Part shown: positions 1 through 7,154 of the stretch, piece by piece | Layout: each line of letters opens with the position of its first letter | Numbering within the stretch: position 1 is the stretch's first letter | NCBI GenBank assembly: GCA_937891215.1 | Contig: CALAEU010000186.1 | Coordinates: 1-10,919, forward strand | Reading direction: 5' to 3' | DNA from: an uncultured Clostridia bacterium | GTDB taxonomy: Bacteria; Bacillota_A; Clostridia; Oscillospirales; Acutalibacteraceae | Length of the DNA: 10,919 bases | The notes under the pieces: model-generated | Seen by the model: only the letters and a program-made list of their open reading frames with translations | What the model was told of the DNA's origin: nothing | Databases searched by the model: none | Program-made: the position numbers and the translations under genes

Positions 1-1241
1 TTTGAAGCGGAATAAACAGAAGCACCTGCTTCATTTACTACCATATAAGTAACAGGTCTAGAAGCTTTTTTGATTGTATCTGCAACAAAAATTTCTGCTT
101 CTTTACTTGCGGTACCGTTACCAACAGAAATGCAGTCGATTTCATATTTATCTATAAGACCTAAAACTGTCTTTTCAGATTCAGCAATTTTAGATTGTGG
201 TGGGGTAGGGTAAATAACACCAGTAAAGAGAACTTTACTGTTACCATCAACAATTGCAAGTTTACAACCTGTTCTGTAAGCAGGGTCGACTGCTAAAACA
301 GTTTTATTTTTTATAGGTGGCTGCATAAGCAGTGGTTTTAAGTTGCTACCAAACATTTTAATTGCCTGTTCGTCAGCTTTTTCAGTTAAGTTACTTCTTA
401 TTTCTCTTTCGAGTGATGGGAATATAAGACGAGAGTAACTATCTTTAACACTTTCTTTACAAAAATCTGTTGAAGAACTGCCCTCTGTAATGAAAAGGTT
501 GTTTAAAATTTTAATTGCTTCATCTTCATTTACTTCAATTGAAACCTTTAAAAATTCTTCATTTTCACCGCGGTTTATTGCTAAAATTCTGTGACTTGGT
601 ATTTTCTTTACTGCTTCAGAATAATCGTAATACATTGAGTAAACGCTATCTTCTTCTTTTTTAGCGAGTGAGCGTACTACACCGGTTTTATCTATAAGTT
701 CTTTTAAAAGCTTTCTTGCTTCTGCAGAGTCAGAAATAATTTCGGCAATAATATCAGAAGCACCTTGTAAAGCATCTTCTACCGTTTCTACACCTTTTTC
801 TGCGTCAATATAGTCTTTTGCAACTTCGTTTAAATCTACACCTTTTAATGTGAAACCAAAAAGTAAATCTGCGAGTGGTTCCAACCCTTTCTCTTTAGCA
901 ACAGACGCTCTTGTTTTACGCTTTTGTTTATAAGGTCTGTAAATATCTTCTACCTCTGCTAAAGTAATTGCTTTAGAAATAGCTTCAGCGAGTTCTTCAG
1001 TCATTTTGCCTTGTTCTTCAATAGAATTAGTAACTTCTTCTTTTCTTTTTTCAAGGTTTCTTATATATGTGAGTCTGTCAAAAATATCTCTTAATTTCTG
1101 GTCATCACAAGAACCGTGCATTTCCTTTCTGTAACGGGCAATAAATGGAATTGTGTTACCATCATCAATTAAATTTATGACATTTGTAATGTGCATTTCG
1201 CTCATTGAAAATTCCTGGCTTAATTGTTTTACAATATCCAA
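1..1241 (-). CDS. tex: Tex family RNA-binding transcription accessory protein, N-terminal 413 residues (3' end off the left edge)
   Basis: The minus strand reads open from 1241 to the window edge and gives the N-terminal part of Tex, a cytoplasmic nucleic-acid-binding protein linked to transcription. Visible family signatures are the N-terminal helix-turn-helix block with DDGNTIPFIARYRKE (about residues 27-41), the EVEDIYRPYKQKRKTRA block (about 95-112), and the start of the YqgF/RNase H-like domain with VLAVDPAYRTGCK (about 315-328), then YPTPPQ and NEAGASVYSAS at the edge. Full-length Tex is around 715-720 residues, so the rest of the YqgF-like fold, the helix-hairpin-helix region and the S1 domain lie outside. 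I chose the TTG at 1239-1241 because GGAAG sits 7 bases upstream and the family helix before the DEGNT motif is kept. ATG at 1203-1205 (residue 13), with AGGA 7 bases upstream, is an alternative start. Identification is by recognition of motifs, without alignment. Confidence 0.93.
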   Translation of the reverse strand, partial: MDIVKQLSQEFSMSEMHITNVINLIDDGNTIPFIARYRKEMHGSCDDQKLRDIFDRLTYIRNLEKRKEEVTNSIEEQGKMTEELAEAISKAITLAEVEDIYRPYKQKRKTRASVAKEKGLEPLADLLFGFTLKGVDLNEVAKDYIDAEKGVETVEDALQGASDIIAEIISDSAEARKLLKELIDKTGVVRSLAKKEEDSVYSMYYDYSEAVKKIPSHRILAINRGENEEFLKVSIEVNEDEAIKILNNLFITEGSSSTDFCKESVKDSYSRLIFPSLEREIRSNLTEKADEQAIKMFGSNLKPLLMQPPIKNKTVLAVDPAYRTGCKLAIVDGNSKVLFTGVIYPTPPQSKIAESEKTVLGLIDKYEIDCISVGNGTASKEAEIFVADTIKKASRPVTYMVVNEAGASVYSAS

Positions 1242-1279
1242 AATAATACTTCCTTTTCTAACAAATAATATACCTTAAC

Positions 1280-1288
1280 ATTATATCA
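1280..1288 (-). promoter_or_regulatory. Extended -10 promoter for tex
   Basis: Read on the minus strand this is TGATATAAT, a perfect extended -10 (TGnTATAAT). It lies about 40 bases upstream of the TTG start of tex. No good -35 exists at 17 bp (TTTATT only), which is usual for extended -10 promoters. The call rests on consensus matching only. Confidence 0.55.
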
Positions 1289-1316
1289 TAAATGAAAGGA
1301 AAAATAAAGCAAAATC

Positions 1317-1345
1317 TTGTATTTTCTAAGGGTTTGTGATATTAT
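1317..1345 (+). promoter_or_regulatory. Extended -10 promoter for the divergent membrane protein gene
   Basis: TTGTAT (1317-1322) is followed after 17 bp by TATTAT (1340-1345), with TG at 1337-1338 forming an extended -10. The predicted start of transcription near 1352 leaves a leader of only about 20 bases, enough for the GGGGTGG ribosome-binding site before the ATG at 1371. It fires away from the tex promoter in the same 129-base intergenic region. Confidence 0.5.
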
Positions 1346-1370
1346 TTTTAGGTGAAAACGGGGTGGTTAT

Positions 1371-2054
1371 ATGATAGTGTTAGGGAAAAGGTCCAATGTG
1401 GATTTAATAGTTGACCCGATAGTATTTGTTATTTGTTTTGTAATAGCAATATATTTTGGTGAAATAACCTTAGATTACTACACCGCAATGTTTTCTGATG
1501 ATATGGCGACTTTAGAATTGTTGGAACCTATTTATGACAAATATAGTTTTGAAATAGGTATCGTGCGGACTTTTTATATAACGCCATTAGATTATACATG
1601 GATTTCATTTGCTGTGGCGTGTATTTCATTTATAAATTTTAGCAAACGCGTTGTTCAACCCCGAATTTTAATTGAATGTGATAATAAAGGTTTTTATCTT
1701 AATATGCCGCATAATAAAACTTGGTATGTTCTTTATAATGAAATTGTTACGATTCAGGTTACACCTTTTGAAACACCACAATATATAAAAAAGAGAAATG
1801 CAAATATGTTTTTTTATGACGCAGATGATTACATTGAGATAACGGCAACACCAATGACAGAAGGCGTACAAGGAACGATAAAGGTTCATACACAAAAAGA
1901 AACAATTCAGGTTAATGGTGTAGCTGATGCTTTGCAGGTTGCCAGAGAAATGCAGGTGATTTGTAATGAACGAAAAAGAAAATATAACGATGAGATTAAG
2001 GTAAAGGAGCAAGAAAAACGCGAACAAGAATTAAGAGAAAAGATAAAAACTTAA
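1371..2054 (+). CDS. Two-helix membrane protein with PH-like cytoplasmic region, function unknown
   Basis: I do not recognise a named family for this 227-residue protein. Two hydrophobic segments are visible, about residues 10-32 (VDPIVFVICFVIAIYFG) and 73-91 (DYTWISFAVACISFINF), separated by an acidic, aromatic loop of about 40 residues. The remainder is soluble: a mixed beta-like stretch (about 96-185) containing RILIECDNKGFYL and a TWYVLYNEIVTIQV strand pair, then a highly charged, probably helical tail rich in Lys, Glu and Arg (about 195-227). Two helices followed by 'ligand-like strand, W-x-x-hydrophobic-NEI' resemble bacterial PH-like membrane proteins, but this is an inference from pattern. 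ATG at 1371 follows GGGGTGG by 4 bases. The gene is monocistronic: own promoter upstream, hairpin terminator directly after the TAA. No regulatory or metabolic partner can be deduced from the neighbours. Confidence 0.8.
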   Translation: MIVLGKRSNVDLIVDPIVFVICFVIAIYFGEITLDYYTAMFSDDMATLELLEPIYDKYSFEIGIVRTFYITPLDYTWISFAVACISFINFSKRVVQPRILIECDNKGFYLNMPHNKTWYVLYNEIVTIQVTPFETPQYIKKRNANMFFYDADDYIEITATPMTEGVQGTIKVHTQKETIQVNGVADALQVAREMQVICNERKRKYNDEIKVKEQEKREQELREKIKT

Positions 2055-2064
2055 TAGTTATATG

Positions 2065-2098
2065 AAAACGGAGTTACAAAACTTTGTTTTCTTTTTTT
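2065..2098 (+). terminator. Intrinsic terminator after the PH-like membrane protein gene
   Basis: An 11-bp stem (AAAACGGAGTT 2065-2075 with AACTTTGTTTT 2080-2090, two G-U pairs) has the loop ACAA and is followed by C then seven T. It begins 11 bases after the stop codon. Its T-tract overlaps the predicted -35 of the clpB promoter, so the two transcription units are packed directly against each other. Confidence 0.75.
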
Positions 2099-2124
2099 AC
2101 ATCAGATTAGCACTCTTATTTAAA
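2096..2124 (+). promoter_or_regulatory. Predicted sigma-A promoter of clpB-htpG overlapping CIRCE
   Basis: TTTACA (2096-2101, 5 of 6 consensus) is followed after 17 bp by TTTAAA (2119-2124, 4 of 6), which lies in the 9-base spacer of the CIRCE element. HrcA bound at CIRCE would cover the -10, the classical arrangement for repression. The predicted start near 2131 gives a leader of about 118 bases before clpB, in which TACTC (2187-2191) and GAGTA (2201-2205) could form a small hairpin. A weaker alternative is TTGTTC (2144-2149) with GATAAT (2169-2174) at a long 19-bp spacing. Confidence 0.5.
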
Positions 2125-2133
2125 GAGTGCTAA
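2107..2133 (+). promoter_or_regulatory. CIRCE operator (HrcA-binding site)
   Basis: This is a perfect match to the consensus inverted repeat TTAGCACTC-N9-GAGTGCTAA, with spacer TTATTTAAA. CIRCE is the operator of the heat-shock repressor HrcA, which needs GroEL for activity and releases the site when misfolded protein occupies GroEL. It stands 115 bases upstream of clpB, the only gene it can serve on the plus strand here. Confidence 0.96.
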
Positions 2134-2248
2134 TTTTAATAGTTTGTTCACAATTTAGACATAAAAAAGATAATAATAGGGTCTATACTCGTAACTGCAG
2201 AGTAATAAAATATATAAATTACGGCAAAATATTGGAAGGAGTGATCTT

Positions 2249-4831
2249 ATGAATTTTCAGAAATTTACACAAAAAAGTATTGAAGCAGTAAATTCTGCGC
2301 AGAGTATGGCAACTGAATATGGTAATCAGGAAATAACAGAGCTTCATTTATTTTGTGCTTTGTTAAAGCAAGAGAGTGGTTTAATAGGCGGTCTTATTCA
2401 GAAGATTACGCCTGAGTTCAATGAACTTTTGACTGAAACAGAGCGTGCTATAAACGCTTTACCAAAGGTAAGCGGAACAAGTCAGAAATATATTTCAAAT
2501 GATTTAAATCTCGCTTTAGAAGAAGCAGAAAAACAAGCAAATTATATGAAAGATAGCTTCGTTTCTGTTGAACATATTATGCTAGGTATTTTTGAGCATC
2601 AAGAACAAAAAATTAAAGAACTTTTCAAAAAATATAATATAAATAAAAATGAATTTTTTAAGGTTTTGAAAGATGTAAGGGGCAATAGTAATGTTACAAG
2701 TGAAAATCCTGAAGAAACTTATGATGTTCTTAAAAAATATGGTAGGGATTTAGTTGAATTAGCTCGTGAAAGAAAGTTAGACCCTGTTATTGGTCGTGAT
2801 GAAGAAATTCGTAATGTTATCCGTATTCTTTCGAGAAAAACCAAGAATAATCCATGCTTAATTGGTGAGCCAGGTGTTGGTAAAACTGCTATTGCAGAAG
2901 GTCTTGCTTTAAGAATTGTAAAAGAAGATGTGCCAGATAACTTGAAAAATAAATCTATTTTTTCACTTGATATGGGTGCTTTAATAGCAGGTGCAAAATA
3001 TCGTGGCGAATTTGAAGAGCGTTTAAAAGCGGTCTTAAATGAAGTACAAAAAAGTGAAGGTCAGATTATTCTCTTTATTGACGAATTGCATTTAATCGTC
3101 GGTGCAGGTAAGACAGACGGTGCAATGGATGCGGGTAATTTATTAAAACCACTTTTAGCTCGTGGTGAATTGCACTGTATAGGTGCTACAACACTTAATG
3201 AATACAGAATGTACATCGAAAAAGATGCCGCTTTAGAAAGACGCTTTCAACCTGTTTTAGTAACAGAACCAACTGTTGAAGATACTATTTCAATTCTTCG
3301 TGGTTTAAAAGAGCGATATGAAGTTTACCATGGTGTGAAAATTCAGGATGGTGCTTTAATATCTGCGGCAACGCTTTCAAACAGATATATCAGTGACAGA
3401 TTTTTACCTGATAAGGCAATTGATTTAGTTGATGAGGCGTGTGCTTTAATTAAAACTGAAATGAACTCTATGCCGACTGAACTTGACGAAATTTCTCATA
3501 AAATAATGCAACTTGAAATTGAAGAAGCGGCATTAAAGAAAGAAACCGACAAGCTTTCTCAGGACCATTTGAGCGATATAAGAAAAGAACTTTCTGATTT
3601 AAGAGATAACTTTAACGAAATGAAACTTAAATGGGAAAATGAAAAAGGTTCAATAAATAAAGTACAGAAAATTCGCGAAGAGATTGAAACAGTAAATGCC
3701 GAAATTGAAAAGGCGCAGAATTCTTATGATTTAACAAAAGCGGCAGAACTTAAATACGGCAAATTGCCAACTCTTCAAAAAGAATTAGAAGAGTGCGAAA
3801 ATCTCGTTGAAAACGAAAACAAAAACACGCTTTTAAGAGATAAAGTAACCGATGACGAAATTGCAAGAATTGTTGCAAGATGGACTGGTATTCCTGTTTC
3901 AAAATTGGCTCTCAGTGAACGCGAAAAAGTTCTTAATTTAAGCGATATTCTTCATAAACGCGTTGTAGGGCAAGATGAAGCGGTTACTAAAATAAGTGAC
4001 GCAATTCTTCGTTCAAGAGCAGGTATTAAAGACCCAAGAAGACCAATAGGGTCGTTCTTGTTCTTAGGTCCGACAGGTGTTGGTAAAACAGAACTTGCAA
4101 AGGCACTTGCCGAAGCACTTTTTGACGATGAACACGCTATGATAAGAATTGATATGAGTGAATATATGGAAAAGCACTCAGTTTCTCGTCTTATTGGTGC
4201 ACCTCCAGGATATGTTGGCTTTGATGAAGGTGGTCAACTTACAGAAGCGGTAAGAAGAAAACCTTACGCAGTTCTTCTTTTTGATGAAATTGAAAAAGCA
4301 CACACCGATGTATTTAATATTCTTTTGCAGGTGCTTGATGACGGTAGAATTACTGACAGTCAGGGCAGAACTGTTGACTTTAAAAATACAATTATAATTC
4401 TCACTTCAAACTTAGGTTCTGAGTTCTTGCTTTCAGGAATCCATGAAAATGGTGAAATAAAAGAAGAAGCAAGAGAAAATGTAATGGCACTTTTAAAGCG
4501 TTCATTCCGTCCTGAATTTTTAAACAGACTTGATGAAATTGTGCTTTATAAGCCCCTTTCAAAAGAAAATATTTTAGGTATAACTGGGCTTTTAATCGAT
4601 GATTTAAGAAAACGAATCGAACAAAAGCAATTAAAGCTTATAGTTACAGATAAAGCAAAAGAGTATATTGCAGAAGAAGGTTATGACCCGGCATTCGGTG
4701 CAAGACCATTAAAGCGTTTTGTACAGTCGGCGGTTGAAACTCTTATTGCAAGAAAAATTATCTCTGAAAATCTTGAGCCGGAAACTGAAATAAAGGTTGA
4801 TTTTGATGGCACAAGTCTTATAATATTATAA
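2249..4831 (+). CDS. clpB: ATP-dependent protein disaggregase ClpB (Hsp100)
   Basis: This 860-residue protein is full length for ClpB (usually 850-870). ClpB is a cytoplasmic hexameric AAA+ machine that threads aggregated polypeptides through its pore, working with DnaK. Domains in order: double Clp-N repeat (about 1-145, starting with the typical [13 protein letters not shown]); NBD1 with Walker A GEPGVGKT (206-213) and Walker B acidic pair D278-E279; a long charged coiled-coil middle domain (about 400-525), the mark of ClpB rather than ClpA or ClpC; NBD2 with Walker A GPTGVGKT (607-614), the pore motif GYVG near 650, Walker B D679-E680, and sensor-2 GARPLKR (817-823). No ClpP-binding IGF/IGL loop was noticed, consistent with a disaggregase. 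GGAAGGAG lies 7 bases before the ATG. The perfect CIRCE upstream indicates HrcA control, with htpG 33 bases downstream in the same operon. Confidence 0.97.
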   Translation: MNFQKFTQKSIEAVNSAQSMATEYGNQEITELHLFCALLKQESGLIGGLIQKITPEFNELLTETERAINALPKVSGTSQKYISNDLNLALEEAEKQANYMKDSFVSVEHIMLGIFEHQEQKIKELFKKYNINKNEFFKVLKDVRGNSNVTSENPEETYDVLKKYGRDLVELARERKLDPVIGRDEEIRNVIRILSRKTKNNPCLIGEPGVGKTAIAEGLALRIVKEDVPDNLKNKSIFSLDMGALIAGAKYRGEFEERLKAVLNEVQKSEGQIILFIDELHLIVGAGKTDGAMDAGNLLKPLLARGELHCIGATTLNEYRMYIEKDAALERRFQPVLVTEPTVEDTISILRGLKERYEVYHGVKIQDGALISAATLSNRYISDRFLPDKAIDLVDEACALIKTEMNSMPTELDEISHKIMQLEIEEAALKKETDKLSQDHLSDIRKELSDLRDNFNEMKLKWENEKGSINKVQKIREEIETVNAEIEKAQNSYDLTKAAELKYGKLPTLQKELEECENLVENENKNTLLRDKVTDDEIARIVARWTGIPVSKLALSEREKVLNLSDILHKRVVGQDEAVTKISDAILRSRAGIKDPRRPIGSFLFLGPTGVGKTELAKALAEALFDDEHAMIRIDMSEYMEKHSVSRLIGAPPGYVGFDEGGQLTEAVRRKPYAVLLFDEIEKAHTDVFNILLQVLDDGRITDSQGRTVDFKNTIIILTSNLGSEFLLSGIHENGEIKEEARENVMALLKRSFRPEFLNRLDEIVLYKPLSKENILGITGLLIDDLRKRIEQKQLKLIVTDKAKEYIAEEGYDPAFGARPLKRFVQSAVETLIARKIISENLEPETEIKVDFDGTSLIIL

Positions 4832-4864
4832 AAAGTATAAAAACAAATTTAAGGAGCATAAAAA

Positions 4865-6751
4865 ATGAGAAAAAAACAATTTAAAGCGGAAAGCAAAAAA
4901 CTTATGGATATGATGATTAATTCAATCTATACCAATAAGGAAGTTTTTATTCGTGAAATTATTTCAAATGCAAGTGACGCACTCGACAAATTATATTTTA
5001 AGTCACTTACAGACTCTACTGTAGGTCTTAATAAGGATGATTTCTGCATCCGTATATCTGTTGATAAAAATAACCGTACTCTTACTATTGCAGACAATGG
5101 TTGTGGTATGACAGAAGATGAACTTGAAAATAATTTGGGTACTATTGCAAAAAGTGGTTCATTAGCTTTTAAAACAGAGAATGAACAAAGTGAAGATGTT
5201 GATATTATCGGTCAATTTGGTGTTGGCTTTTATTCAGCATTTATGGTTAGTGACTCTGTTACAGTTGAAAGTAAGGCTTTTGGTAGCGATAAGGCTTACC
5301 GCTGGGTTTCAACTGGTGCAGATGGTTATACTATTGAAGAATGTGAAAAGGATTCATTTGGTACAGTAATTATTTTAAAACTTAAAAGTGATACTGAAGA
5401 AGATAATTACAGTTCATATCTTGAAACATATAAAATTGAATCACTCGTTAAAAAGTATTCAGACTACATTCGTCACCCTATTAAAATGTATGTTGAAAGT
5501 AAGGAATTAAAAGAGGGCACCGAAAACGAATTTGAAACAGTAATTACAGATAAAACTCTCAATAGCCGTGTGCCTATATGGAAGAAAAACAAAAACGAAG
5601 TAACTGATGAAGATTACAATAATTTCTATAGTGAGAAATTTTATGACTATGAAGCACCTGCAAAAGTGATTCACTCAAAAACAGAGGGTAACGCTACATA
5701 TAATGCACTTATGTTTATTCCAAAACACGCTCCATTTGATTATTACTCAAAAGATTTTGAAAAAGGTTTACAACTTTACTCAAAAGGCGTTTTGATTATG
5801 GATAAATGTAAAGATTTACTTCCTGATTATTTCAGCTTCGTTAAAGGTCTTGTAGATTCTGAGGATTTATCTTTAAATATTTCCCGTGAAATGCTCCAGC
5901 AGGATGCACAATTAAAACTTATTGCAAAAACAATCGAAAAGAAAATTAAGTCTGAACTTGAAAAAATGCTCAACAACGAAAGAGAAGCATATGAAGAATT
6001 CTTTAAAACTTTCGGTATGCAGATTAAGTTCGGTATTTATAACAGTTACGGAATGAATAAAGATAATCTTAAAGATTTAGTTTTATTTTATTCTTCAAGA
6101 GACAAATCTTTGGTTTCTCTTAAAGAATATATCGGAAGACTTAAAGATGGACAGGAAAAAATCTACTACGCTTGTGGTGAAACTATTGAAAAAATCGAAA
6201 TGTTACCACAGACAGAAGTTGTTAAGGATAAAGGCTTTGAAATTCTTTATCTTACAGAATATGTTGACGAATTTACAGTGAAAATGCTTCACGAGTATGA
6301 GGGTAAAGAATTCCAGAATATCTGTGATGAAAAACTTGACTTGAATACGGAAGATGAAAAAAATGCACTTAATGAGAAAAATGAAAGTGATAAAGAAATG
6401 CTTTCATTTATTAAAGAATCATTAAATGGTGATGTTTCTGAAGTGCGTTACACAAACAACCTTAAAAATTACGCAGTTTGTCTTACAAGTGAAGGTAATT
6501 TGTCACTTGAAATGGAAAAAGTTTTAAACTCTATGCCAAGTAACGAACAAAAAGTTAAAGCAGAAATTGCACTTGAAATAAATGCAAATCACGAGTTAGC
6601 TGAAAAACTTAAATCACTTTATGAAAATGATAAAGATACACTTAAAAACTACGCAAAACTTCTCTATGCACAAGGTTGCCTTATAAGTGGCGTTTCTGTA
6701 AAAGACCCTGCAGAATTAAGCAGTCTTATAGTTGATTTAATGATAAAATAA
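4865..6751 (+). CDS. htpG: Molecular chaperone HtpG (bacterial Hsp90)
   Basis: This 628-residue protein has the normal length of bacterial Hsp90, a cytoplasmic homodimeric ATP-dependent chaperone that remodels client proteins, often after DnaK. The N-terminal GHKL ATPase domain shows the catalytic Glu E31 and Mg-binding N35 in REIISNASDALDK, D77 in ADNGCGM, and the lid glycine motif GQFGVGFYS (116-124). The middle domain carries the conserved SLNISREMLQQD with R341, the arginine that contacts ATP gamma-phosphate in the family. The C-terminal dimerisation domain is complete, with no eukaryotic MEEVD tail. AAGGAG is 8 bases before the ATG. Only 33 bases separate it from clpB with no terminator between, so both should share the CIRCE promoter. 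No clear terminator directly follows; the hairpin at 6892-6921 may end the operon transcript. Confidence 0.97.
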   Translation: MRKKQFKAESKKLMDMMINSIYTNKEVFIREIISNASDALDKLYFKSLTDSTVGLNKDDFCIRISVDKNNRTLTIADNGCGMTEDELENNLGTIAKSGSLAFKTENEQSEDVDIIGQFGVGFYSAFMVSDSVTVESKAFGSDKAYRWVSTGADGYTIEECEKDSFGTVIILKLKSDTEEDNYSSYLETYKIESLVKKYSDYIRHPIKMYVESKELKEGTENEFETVITDKTLNSRVPIWKKNKNEVTDEDYNNFYSEKFYDYEAPAKVIHSKTEGNATYNALMFIPKHAPFDYYSKDFEKGLQLYSKGVLIMDKCKDLLPDYFSFVKGLVDSEDLSLNISREMLQQDAQLKLIAKTIEKKIKSELEKMLNNEREAYEEFFKTFGMQIKFGIYNSYGMNKDNLKDLVLFYSSRDKSLVSLKEYIGRLKDGQEKIYYACGETIEKIEMLPQTEVVKDKGFEILYLTEYVDEFTVKMLHEYEGKEFQNICDEKLDLNTEDEKNALNEKNESDKEMLSFIKESLNGDVSEVRYTNNLKNYAVCLTSEGNLSLEMEKVLNSMPSNEQKVKAEIALEINANHELAEKLKSLYENDKDTLKNYAKLLYAQGCLISGVSVKDPAELSSLIVDLMIK

Positions 6752-6778
6752 GAAGATGAATTAACAAAAAAATAATAA

Positions 6779-6799
6779 ATGTTAACAATTTGTTCACAT
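6779..6799. promoter_or_regulatory. 21-bp imperfect inverted repeat, possible operator
   Basis: ATGTTAACAA (6779-6788), one central T, and TTGTTCACAT (6790-6799) form an inverted repeat with 9 of 10 positions paired. It lies 33 bp upstream of the TATAAT at 6832, roughly -45 to -65 from the predicted start, where an activator could bind; it might also act on htpG transcript ends. It can also be read as a direct repeat of TGTTMACA with an 11-bp period. No regulator is identified. AT-rich DNA produces such repeats by chance, so confidence is limited. Confidence 0.35.
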
Positions 6800-6810
6800 T
6801 TACACAAGAA

Positions 6811-6837
6811 TTGCAACAAAATGATTTGTTATATAAT
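6811..6837 (+). promoter_or_regulatory. Promoter in the htpG-symporter gap
   Basis: TTGCAA (6811-6816, 4 of 6) and a perfect TATAAT (6832-6837) are separated by 15 bp, a slightly short spacing. The predicted start is near 6844. The only thing between it and the next terminator is about 75 bases without a credible reading frame, so it probably drives a small RNA rather than a protein gene. Confidence 0.45.
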
Positions 6838-6843
6838 ATATAG

Positions 6844-6921
6844 ACATTAAGGTTGCTTAACCTAACCAAACATTTTCTCTTTCCAAGAAAGACCCGTCAT
6901 AGCGACGGGTTTTTTCTTTTT
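6844..6921 (+). ncRNA. Candidate small RNA (~80 nt), family not recognised
   Basis: A promoter with a perfect -10 at 6832-6837 and a strong terminator at 6892-6921 bracket a transcript of about 75-80 nt. Three local hairpins are possible: AGGTT/AACCT with loop GCTT (6850-6863), TCTTTC/GAAAGA with loop CAA (6878-6892), and the terminator itself. The stretch TTTTCTCTTTCC (6873-6884) is pyrimidine-rich and could pair with purine-rich ribosome-binding sites, a common property of trans-acting sRNAs. No reading frame with a ribosome-binding site fits inside. It does not match 6S RNA, SRP RNA, T-box or riboswitches I know. It might instead be only the htpG 3' tail with an internal promoter-like sequence. 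Confidence 0.4.
6892..6921 (+). terminator. Strong intrinsic terminator
   Basis: A perfect 7-bp GC-rich stem, ACCCGTC (6892-6898) with GACGGGT (6904-6910), has the loop ATAGC and is followed by TTTTTCTTTTT. It is the first convincing terminator after htpG, so it may end the clpB-htpG transcript as well as the candidate small RNA. Confidence 0.85.
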
Positions 6922-6928
6922 CATTTTC

Positions 6929-7067
6929 TTTTTCCTGATTTTTGTGCATAAGACATTTTTTCACCCACTCGCAGTATCTTTATACAGCTTCGGGGTGAAG
7001 AAAAAGCCTTCTGCACCAAAAATCAGAAAAAAGGTCGAAGTTTTGTGCATAAGACATTTTTTCACCC
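6929..7067. repeat. Three-copy direct/inverted/direct repeat cluster forming a long hairpin
   Basis: A 27-bp unit beginning TTTTGTGCATAAGAC and ending TTCACCC is present identically at 6940-6966 and 7041-7067 (period 101 bp). Between them, 6993-7016 is a diverged inverted copy (GGGTGAA...CTTCTGCAC; three mismatches and one gap over about 24 positions). In addition, the outer arm CTGATTTTT-GTGCA (about 6929-6948) pairs with TGCACCAAAAATCAG and the following A-run (7012-7032), so about 100 bases can fold into one long imperfect hairpin. Because the middle copy is complementary to both outer copies, two alternative foldings exist. Such +/-/+ arrangements are typical of dispersed intergenic palindromic repeats (REP/BIME- or MITE-like). 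No transposase or clear target duplication is present. The family is not recognised. Confidence 0.8.
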
Positions 7068-7092
7068 GCTTGGCATACCTTAAAACTCCTAC

Positions 7093-7120
7093 TTGTAATT
7101 TTATAATATTTATGTATAAT
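7093..7120 (+). promoter_or_regulatory. Promoter of the sodium symporter gene
   Basis: TTGTAA (7093-7098) is separated by 16 bp from a perfect TATAAT (7115-7120). The predicted start near 7127 leaves a leader of about 28 bases to the ATG at 7155. It begins 26 bp after the last copy of the upstream repeat cluster. Confidence 0.6.
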
Positions 7121-7154
7121 ATTGTAGTTAAATAAAAAAGGAATGGTATATATT

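Noticed and set aside
1668..2027. 119-codon minus-strand frame inside the PH-like membrane protein gene
   Set aside because: Low-complexity hydrophobic translation rich in Ile, Phe, Cys and Asn, opposite a frame with proper start, ribosome-binding site and terminator; treated as a shadow frame.
2100..2248. CtsR operator in the clpB leader
   Set aside because: No tandem GGTCAAA-type heptanucleotide repeat is present; only CIRCE is seen.
5181..5369. 62-codon plus-strand frame inside htpG
   Set aside because: It is an out-of-frame reading within the conserved GHKL ATPase domain of htpG.
6940..7067. Possible CRISPR array
   Set aside because: Only two identical direct copies plus one inverted diverged copy exist, with 101-bp periodicity and the inverted copy inside the spacer; no cas genes are nearby.
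6944..7135. 63-codon open frame on the plus strand starting with GTG
   Set aside because: It lies in the repeat cluster, its two halves are translations of the same repeat, and no ribosome-binding site precedes the GTG. It is a by-product of the repeat.
7143..7154. Earlier ATG for the symporter gene
   Set aside because: AAAGGA ends immediately before 7143, which is too close for initiation; family members begin close to the MAEKR-type start at 7155.
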